In this document: piece after piece, positions 1-4,240 of the stretch | How positions within the stretch are numbered: the first letter of the stretch is position 1 | Layout: each line of letters opens with the position of its first letter | From: Thermoflexales bacterium | GTDB lineage: Bacteria; Chloroflexota; Anaerolineae; J036; Brachytrichaceae | NCBI GenBank assembly: GCA_017998555.1 | Contig: JAGOCU010000147.1 | Location: 1 to 6,069, forward strand | DNA: 6,069 nucleotides | Reading direction: 5' to 3' | Made by a program: the position numbers and the translations under genes | The notes under the pieces: generated by a model | What the model saw: only the letters and a program-made list of their open reading frames with translations | Database searches by the model: none | What the model was told of the DNA's origin: nothing

Positions 1-197
1 TAATACAAGGCCGGACTGCGGTCTCCCGCCGTCATCATTACCATGTCGCCGAGCGGCATCCGGGCCAGGGTCCAGGACCACCCCTCGTCAAACCACAGGC
101 TCTGGGCGCTGAGCTGGTTGGCGCGCAGCCCGAAGGCCAGCAACAAGGCGCCCAGCAGCGCCAGCCGCCAGAACCAGGCGCGCCTACTCAAAACCAA
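1..197 (-). CDS. Glycosyltransferase family 39-like membrane protein, N-terminal fragment
   Basis: This is the 5' end of a gene that runs off the left edge; 65 codons are visible. The product begins with a basic stretch (SRRAWFWR) followed by a hydrophobic helix at about residues 12-24. Next come the motif LWFDEGWSW, with an Asp-Glu pair at residues 37-38, and GDRSPALY at residues 58-65. In GT-C fold enzymes such as PMT/ArnT-like transferases, this first extracytoplasmic loop carries the catalytic acidic residue and is followed by an HPPLYY-like motif. The expected role is transfer of a sugar from a polyprenyl-phosphate donor outside the membrane. I chose the TTG at 197 because AAGGAG (210-205) lies 7 bases upstream. 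An in-frame ATG at 221 is an alternative that would add eight residues but lacks a good ribosome site. The start lies inside the radC 3' end, so the two genes are probably cotranscribed. The substrate cannot be predicted. Confidence 0.8.
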   Translation of the reverse strand, partial: MVLSRRAWFWRLALLGALLLAFGLRANQLSAQSLWFDEGWSWTLARMPLGDMVMMTAGDRSPALY

Positions 198-906
198 GTC
201 CGCGCTCCTTGAGGCTGACATAGCGATTCTGGCCAATGACCAGGTGATCGAGCAGATCGATGTCGAGCAGTTTGCCGGCGGCCGCAAGCTGTTTGGTCAC
301 CCGAATATCTTCCGCCGACGGCGATGGATCGCCGCTGGGATGGTTGTGGGCGACGATGACCGCCGACGCATTCAAGCGAATGGCATCCTTGAACACCTCG
401 GCAATCCGCATCGACGCGGCATTGAGACTGCCCCGATAGATCATGGCAGCGCCGATCACCCGGTTCCGGGTGTCGAGCGCCAGGGTTCGCACCTCCTCCT
501 GTTCCAGCACGCCCATATCCAGCATCAGCATTTGCGCTGCGTCGGCTGGGGTCCGGACCTGGCTGCGTTCGCCCAGTTGGCTGTGAGCCATGCGCCGGCC
601 GAGCTCGAGGGCGGCCTTGAGCTCGAGGGCCTTCACTCGACCGATCCCGGGGATGCGGTTGAGATCGCGCGCGTCCGCCCGGGCCAGCCCGGCCAGACCC
701 CCGAACTCGGCGAGCAACCGATCGGCCACCGCCAGGGCTCCCTGGCCACGCACACCGCTTCGGAGGAGGATGGCGACCAACTCGCGGGCCGACACGCCCG
801 CCGCGCCAACCGCCGCGAATCGTTCGCGGGGTCGCTCGCTGCCATCAAGATCCATGATCCTGGCCCCCGTCGGGTCGGCGGCGTCACGCGTCAAGTCGGT
901 ATTCAT
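184..906 (-). CDS. radC: RadC family protein (JAB/MPN metalloprotease-like domain)
   Basis: This is a 240-residue RadC homologue. The N-terminal part has the family signature ERPRERF (24-30) and SARELVAILLRSG (39-51). A helix-hairpin-helix segment, LNRIPGIGRVKALELKAALELGRRM, occupies about 82-106. The C-terminal RadC/JAB domain (about 115-240) has the JAMM zinc-site pattern: Glu170 in AEVFKDAI, then H187-N-H189-P-S-G-D and S197-A-E-D200, matching HxHx7SxxD. The LALDTRNRVI strand (142-151) is also typical. RadC was once linked to DNA repair, but its cellular role remains poorly defined; the fold suggests a zinc-dependent hydrolase that may bind DNA. The ATG at 906 has no evident ribosome site. 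A second ATG at 855 sits directly before the conserved DLDGSERPRER block and could be the real start. The frame stays open upstream to 1173, but that extension lies antisense to the next gene and looks non-coding. The gene overlaps the start of the downstream GT39-like gene. Confidence 0.95.
   Translation of the reverse strand: MNTDLTRDAADPTGARIMDLDGSERPRERFAAVGAAGVSARELVAILLRSGVRGQGALAVADRLLAEFGGLAGLARADARDLNRIPGIGRVKALELKAALELGRRMAHSQLGERSQVRTPADAAQMLMLDMGVLEQEEVRTLALDTRNRVIGAAMIYRGSLNAASMRIAEVFKDAIRLNASAVIVAHNHPSGDPSPSAEDIRVTKQLAAAGKLLDIDLLDHLVIGQNRYVSLKERGLGFE
205..210 (-). promoter_or_regulatory. Ribosome binding site AAGGAG for the GT39-like gene
   Basis: AAGGAG on the minus strand lies within the last codons of radC, with a 7-base spacer to a TTG codon at 197. 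It is the best Shine-Dalgarno match near this gene start and favours the TTG over the in-frame ATG at 221. Its position inside radC suggests reinitiation or translational coupling with radC. Confidence 0.55.
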
Positions 907-1003
907 GTGCAGTGAAAGTGATACCACGCGACGCCTGGTTTGCGCCTGACAGTTGGCTGACCGAGCCGATGGTTTTTCTGCGGCGCTCAGCCGATCGGAT
1001 GAG

Positions 1004-1009
1004 TATAAT
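1004..1009 (+). promoter_or_regulatory. Candidate -10 element TATAAT of a leaderless promoter
   Basis: A perfect TATAAT ends 9 bases before the ATG at 1019. Transcription from it would start roughly 6-8 bases downstream, almost at the start codon, giving a leaderless or near-leaderless mRNA. No TTGACA-like -35 is visible at the usual spacing, and there is no Shine-Dalgarno sequence before the ATG. Both facts fit leaderless initiation, in which the -10 hexamer alone is often conserved. Confidence 0.55.
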
Positions 1010-1018
1010 CCGCAATTC

Positions 1019-1783
1019 ATGACCGAATTACTTGCCGCCGCCAATAATCTGATCGTTGCCGCGGTCAGCATCATTGGGGCCATTACCGCCGCTCTCGTGG
1101 GCGGTATCACGATCTGGACTTTTCGAGACATACGGTCGCGCACGCGCGATATCCTGGCCCAGATTCTTGCCACGGTGATGGTCGGGGTCGTCCCGATTGC
1201 CGGGCTGGTGGTGTATTTCCTGCTCCGGCCGCGCGAGACGCTATCCGAAGCCTATGTGCGGGCCCTCGAGGAAGAGTCGCTCCTGACCAGCATCGAGAGC
1301 CAGGAATTCTGCCCAACCTGCGGACGGCGCGTGGACGCGGATATGCAATTCTGCCCGTCGTGCCACGACACCCTGCGCAAAGGCTGTCCCAATTGCGGCC
1401 GGGCGTTGCATCTGGCCTGGGATCTGTGCCCCTACTGCGGCTCCGAGACCGGGGCGCCCGCCGAAGTCTCGCACCCGGCCCGCAAGTCGGTGAACCAGCC
1501 CCGGCCCCGACCGGCTGTCGCCGCACGGGCCACCGCGCCGTCCCGGCCCACCCAGGCGCCAAAACCGGCCCTGCAAGCGCCTGCCGGAACCGGCGCATCG
1601 AGCGGCATCGGCGCGCTGTTTGACCGCATCGGCGGCGCCGTGGAAGGGGTGCTCGACCGCACGCGGAGCAGTCCGCCATCAGCGGCTCCCGAGGCCGGCC
1701 CGGCCGATCCCCCGCCGGCCGCGCGGCGCGCCCTGCCACGCAGTCAGCAACCTGCCCCTCCCCCCGACGACACGCTGGAATAG
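1019..1783 (+). CDS. Membrane-anchored double zinc-ribbon protein, uncharacterised
   Basis: This is a 254-residue protein of unknown function. Two hydrophobic helices (about residues 9-34 and 48-69) are separated by a basic loop (FRDIRSRTRD) and form a hairpin anchor. A charged, probably helical linker follows (RPRETLSEAYVRALEEESLLTSI, 70-92). Then come four CPxC knuckles: CPTC (98-101), CPSC (112-115), CPNC (123-126) and CPYC (137-140). Each pair is separated by 10 residues, forming two zinc ribbons. From about 150 the chain is Pro/Ala/Arg-rich and probably disordered, except for a short possibly amphipathic stretch (IGALFDRIGGAVEGVLDR, 197-214). Similar anchor-plus-ribbon proteins are, from memory, common in Chloroflexota. 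By the positive-inside rule the basic loop is cytoplasmic, which would put both termini outside, but the cysteine-rich part is more naturally cytoplasmic, so topology is unresolved. The ATG at 1019 is preferred to an in-frame TTG at 953 because of the TATAAT just upstream. It ends 10 bases before the hairpin at 1793. Confidence 0.87.
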   Translation: MTELLAAANNLIVAAVSIIGAITAALVGGITIWTFRDIRSRTRDILAQILATVMVGVVPIAGLVVYFLLRPRETLSEAYVRALEEESLLTSIESQEFCPTCGRRVDADMQFCPSCHDTLRKGCPNCGRALHLAWDLCPYCGSETGAPAEVSHPARKSVNQPRPRPAVAARATAPSRPTQAPKPALQAPAGTGASSGIGALFDRIGGAVEGVLDRTRSSPPSAAPEAGPADPPPAARRALPRSQQPAPPPDDTLE

Positions 1784-1792
1784 AACAAAGTA

Positions 1793-1847
1793 TTCCTGCG
1801 AACACGATGGCCCCCGGCAAAGCCGGGGGCCATCGTGTTCGCAGGAA
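1793..1847. terminator. Perfect 26-bp hairpin, probable bidirectional terminator
   Basis: Positions 1793-1818 pair without mismatch with 1822-1847 around an AAA loop (1819-1821). The inner part of the stem is nine GC pairs. The hairpin lies between two convergent genes, 10 bases after the zinc-ribbon stop and 7 bases before the pyk stop, so it is placed to end transcription in both directions. A classic U-tract is weak. On the minus strand the stem is followed by TACTTTGTT, while on the plus strand it is followed by ATCTTGTCT. It would therefore work better as an intrinsic terminator for pyk, and it could also protect mRNA 3' ends. Confidence 0.82.
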
Positions 1848-1854
1848 ATCTTGT

Positions 1855-3300
1855 CTAGACCGTCTGGACCTTCAGCACATTCGTGCGGCCCGCGCCGGCG
1901 CCCACGGGCAGACCGGCCGTGATAACGATGCGATCTCCAACATTGGCGTAGCCGCGTTCGCTGGCCGCCTGGGCGGCGGACAGAAAGAGGGTATCGGCGT
2001 CCTTTGGCAGGGGCATGATCGCGGCATTGACCCCCCACATGAACGCGGTATAGGCATAGGCCCGCGGGCTGTTGGTGAGGGTGAGAATGGCGACCGCCGG
2101 CCGATGGCGCGCCACCATCCGGGCGGTATGGCCCGATGACGTTGTGCATACGATCGCCCTGGCATCCACATCCGAGGCCAGCTCGACGGCGGCGCAGGTG
2201 ACCGAATCGGTCACAACATCAATGACGCCGACCTCGGGCCCGCGCTGCGGGCGCAGATCCGTAGAACCGGCCAGGCGCCGCGATTCGATCAGATGGGCCT
2301 CGGCATTCATCGCGATGCGCGACATCGCCCGGACCGCCTCAATCGGGTAGTCGCCGGTTGCGCTCTCGGCCGAGAGCATCACCGCGTCGGTGCCATCCAA
2401 CACGGCATTGGCAACATCACTCGCCTCGGCCCGGGTGGGCGACGATGCCTTGATCATGCTCTGCAACATCTGGGTCGCGGTGATGACGGGCTTGCCCGCG
2501 CTCTGACAGGCCTTGATGATGCGCTTCTGATAGAAGGGCACTTCCTCGGGCGCGGCTTCCACACCCAGGTCGCCGCGCGCGACCATGACGACGTCCGAAA
2601 CGCGGACGATGTGATCCAGGTCTTCCAACGCCTCGGGTTTCTCGATCTTGGCCACCAGAAGCGGATCCCCGCCATGCGCATGGGTTAGCTCGCGCAACTC
2701 GACCACGTCGTCGGCCCGGCGCACAAAGCTGAGGGCCAGCGCGTCGAGCTTCTGGGCAATGGCGAAGACGACATCGACCGCGTCCTTGGGCGTGATCGAG
2801 GAGACTTTCACCCGGGCGCCAGGCGCGCTGACGCCTTTTCGCGAGGTGAGCGTGCCGCCATAGACCACACGGCAGCGCAGGAGGCCGGGTTCAGGCGTAT
2901 CCACCACCTCGAGCACCATCGCCCCGTCATCGATCAGCAGACGCTGCCCAATGCCGCATGCTTCGATCACCTCGGGGTGCGGAAACGGGATCAGCGCTTC
3001 CAGACTGGCCGCTCCGGCGACAGCGCTGACGCGCACGATCTGATTGCGGTCCAACGCAATTCCCTCAGGCGGCAGGTTGCCCACCCGGAACTTGGGACCC
3101 TGCAGATCGCCCATGATGGCCACATGGGCGCCTTCTTCGGACGCCAGCCGGCGGACCAGCGCAATCCGCCGGGCATGGTCTTCATGGGTGCCATGCGAGA
3201 AATTCATCCGGGCCACGTCCATTCCGGCCCGGATCATCTCGCGCAGCACCGGCTCAGGTTCACTGGCGGGGCCGATGGTGCAAACGATGCGTGTTCTCAC
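1855..3300 (-). CDS. pyk: Pyruvate kinase
   Basis: Pyruvate kinase (EC 2.7.1.40) transfers phosphate from phosphoenolpyruvate to ADP, the last step of glycolysis, in the cytoplasm. The product is 481 residues, the usual length, without the extra C-terminal PEP-utiliser domain of Bacillus-type enzymes. Visible motifs are TRIVCTIGPAS (3-13), RMNFSHG (31-37, substrate and ATP-site residues), DLQGPKFR (65-72), KGVSAPG closing the B domain (155-161), SFVRRADDV (191-199), VAKIEKPEALEDLD (216-229, catalytic Lys218), MVARGDLGVE (239-248, metal-binding Asp), TATQMLQSM (274-282) and the C-terminal regulatory-domain end GLPVGAGAGRTNVLKV. Lys70 in the GPKFR motif is the residue class linked to K+-independence. 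The GTG at 3300 is chosen because homology begins immediately after it; the longer open frame overlaps degV antiparallel to nothing useful. No Shine-Dalgarno site is seen. The gene begins 2 bases after the degV stop, so it is likely in an operon with it. Confidence 0.97.
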   Translation of the reverse strand: MRTRIVCTIGPASEPEPVLREMIRAGMDVARMNFSHGTHEDHARRIALVRRLASEEGAHVAIMGDLQGPKFRVGNLPPEGIALDRNQIVRVSAVAGAASLEALIPFPHPEVIEACGIGQRLLIDDGAMVLEVVDTPEPGLLRCRVVYGGTLTSRKGVSAPGARVKVSSITPKDAVDVVFAIAQKLDALALSFVRRADDVVELRELTHAHGGDPLLVAKIEKPEALEDLDHIVRVSDVVMVARGDLGVEAAPEEVPFYQKRIIKACQSAGKPVITATQMLQSMIKASSPTRAEASDVANAVLDGTDAVMLSAESATGDYPIEAVRAMSRIAMNAEAHLIESRRLAGSTDLRPQRGPEVGVIDVVTDSVTCAAVELASDVDARAIVCTTSSGHTARMVARHRPAVAILTLTNSPRAYAYTAFMWGVNAAIMPLPKDADTLFLSAAQAASERGYANVGDRIVITAGLPVGAGAGRTNVLKVQTV

Positions 3301-3302
3301 AT

Positions 3303-4133
3303 CTACAGAATATACGCGATTCCCATGGCGCCCGGACCCGCGTGCGCGGAAACGGCGGCGCCCGCTTCGGTGATGAACGGCGCGCCGAGCTTGAGTTCGG
3401 CGCATACTTCGGCGGCCAGTGTCTTGACCGCATCCTCGGCCCGCACGTGCATGAAGCCCACCATTGGCGCCGCGCTGGACTTGATGTCCTTCATCGCCAA
3501 CTCTTTCAGACGCGCAACCGCCTTGCTCATCGTGCGCACTTGCTCAACGGGCTCGAGCCGGCCTTCCTTGAGGGTGAGAATCGGCTTGACCTGCATCATG
3601 CCGCCGAACAGGGCCTTGGCACCCCCGATCCGCCCGCCCCGCCGCAGATTTTCCAGTGTCTCAAACACGATATACAGGCGGGTGCGCGGAATGAGCGCCT
3701 CAATGTGGCTCTTGATCTGGGCGACGCTCGACCCTTCGCGGGCCAGGCGGAGCGCCTCGCGCACAAACAGGGCCTGGGCGGTGCTGATGAACTGGCTGTC
3801 GATCACGGCGTAATCGGTCAGCATTTCCTTGGCCGCCATGCGGGCCGACTCGACCGTCACACTCAGTCCGCGCGGCATGTGGATCGACACGACGCCTTCG
3901 TGCTTGATCGGCGCATACGCGGTCATGAAGTCATCGTAGGTCGCGCCCGATGTTGTCGGGAAATGCGGATCGCTCTTCAAACGGGCATGGAAGTCGACGA
4001 TGGAGATGTCGTATGTCTCCCGGAAACTCTCGTCGCCAAAGAGCACATACGAGGCCGGCATGGCCGCGACTCCCCATTCCTTGGCCTGGGCCAGGGTCAA
4101 CCCCGAGCCGGTATCCGTGACGATCTTGACCAT
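3303..4133 (-). CDS. degV: DegV family fatty-acid-binding protein
   Basis: This 276-residue DegV/FakB-type protein probably binds a long-chain fatty acid in a buried tunnel. In Firmicutes such proteins present the fatty acid to the kinase FakA for phosphorylation. Evidence is the N-terminal MVKIVTDTGSGL, then ASYVLFGDESFRETYDIS (27-44) and FPTTSGATYDDF (58-69). The central block FETLENLRRGGRIGGAKALFGGMMQVKPILTLKEGRLEPVEQVRT (157-201) is the most diagnostic part of the family. The C-terminal HAGPGAMGIAYI (264-275) is also typical. The loop usually written SSxLSGTYxSA reads HMPRGLSVTVESA here (85-97). It keeps the Leu-Ser and final Ser-Ala but loses the Ser-Ser and Gly-Thr-Tyr, so ligand contacts may differ. 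The ATG at 4133 has a good ribosome site, GGAGGG, 9 bases upstream, and homology starts there. No FakA/Dak2 partner is in the window. Confidence 0.95.
   Translation of the reverse strand: MVKIVTDTGSGLTLAQAKEWGVAAMPASYVLFGDESFRETYDISIVDFHARLKSDPHFPTTSGATYDDFMTAYAPIKHEGVVSIHMPRGLSVTVESARMAAKEMLTDYAVIDSQFISTAQALFVREALRLAREGSSVAQIKSHIEALIPRTRLYIVFETLENLRRGGRIGGAKALFGGMMQVKPILTLKEGRLEPVEQVRTMSKAVARLKELAMKDIKSSAAPMVGFMHVRAEDAVKTLAAEVCAELKLGAPFITEAGAAVSAHAGPGAMGIAYIL
3309..3314 (-). promoter_or_regulatory. Possible internal -10 element TATATT for pyk
   Basis: TATATT on the minus strand ends 8 bases before the pyk GTG at 3300, the same geometry as the hexamers before 1019 and 4241. It could drive a leaderless pyk transcript independent of degV, which would explain the lack of a pyk Shine-Dalgarno site. 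The hexamer also encodes Tyr-Ile near the DegV C-terminus, so it may be coincidental. Translational coupling from degV is the alternative. Confidence 0.3.
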
Positions 4134-4142
4134 TGAAATAAT

Positions 4143-4148
4143 CCCTCC
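4143..4148 (-). promoter_or_regulatory. Ribosome binding site GGAGGG for degV
   Basis: GGAGGG on the minus strand lies 9 bases upstream of the ATG at 4133. It fixes the degV start and shows that this genome does use Shine-Dalgarno sites for some genes. That makes the absence of one at 906, 1019, 3300 and 4241 more notable. Confidence 0.7.
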
Positions 4149-4227
4149 CGACTGAACATAAAACAACGCGACGCTTTGATGGGCCCAGCCCCGGGGCGCC
4201 TTCACACGCGCCGGGAATGAGAGCCGG

Positions 4228-4233
4228 TATTAT
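4228..4233 (+). promoter_or_regulatory. Candidate -10 element TATTAT of a leaderless promoter
   Basis: TATTAT ends 7 bases before the ATG at 4241 in the gap between divergent genes. A transcript from it would begin at or next to the start codon. No -35 hexamer is seen at 15-19 bases; a TTCACA at 4201-4206 is too far away (21 bases). If the alternative ATG at 4217 were the real start, the hexamer would lie inside the coding sequence and this call would fail. Confidence 0.45.
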
Positions 4234-4240
4234 AGGGACG

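Noticed and set aside
43..915. Plus-strand open frame of 290 codons opposite radC
   Set aside because: It is antisense to a confidently identified RadC gene with intact JAMM motifs; its translation is low-complexity and matches no family I recognise. High GC makes long antisense frames common.
184..1173. Longer radC reading from 1173 giving 329 residues
   Set aside because: The extra 89 residues have no RadC homology, cross the divergent intergenic region and lie antisense to the start of the zinc-ribbon gene.
1107..1820. Minus-strand open frame of 237 codons opposite the zinc-ribbon gene
   Set aside because: The plus strand shows two membrane helices and four CPxC motifs in register; the minus frame is Arg/Pro/Ala-rich noise and reads into the hairpin.
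3291..4136. Plus-strand open frame of 281 codons opposite degV
   Set aside because: DegV motifs are intact along the minus strand over the whole stretch; the opposite frame is rich in His/Arg/Asp, as expected from the complement of a coding gene.
4155..4160. TATGTT on the minus strand as a -10 for degV
   Set aside because: It has no -35 partner at a sensible distance, and transcription would start at or inside the ribosome site GGAGGG, so support is too weak.
4188..4197. GC-only 10-base palindrome GCCCCGGGGC in the degV upstream region
   Set aside because: It could be an operator, but such short GC palindromes are frequent by chance in DNA of this composition and no second copy is seen nearby.
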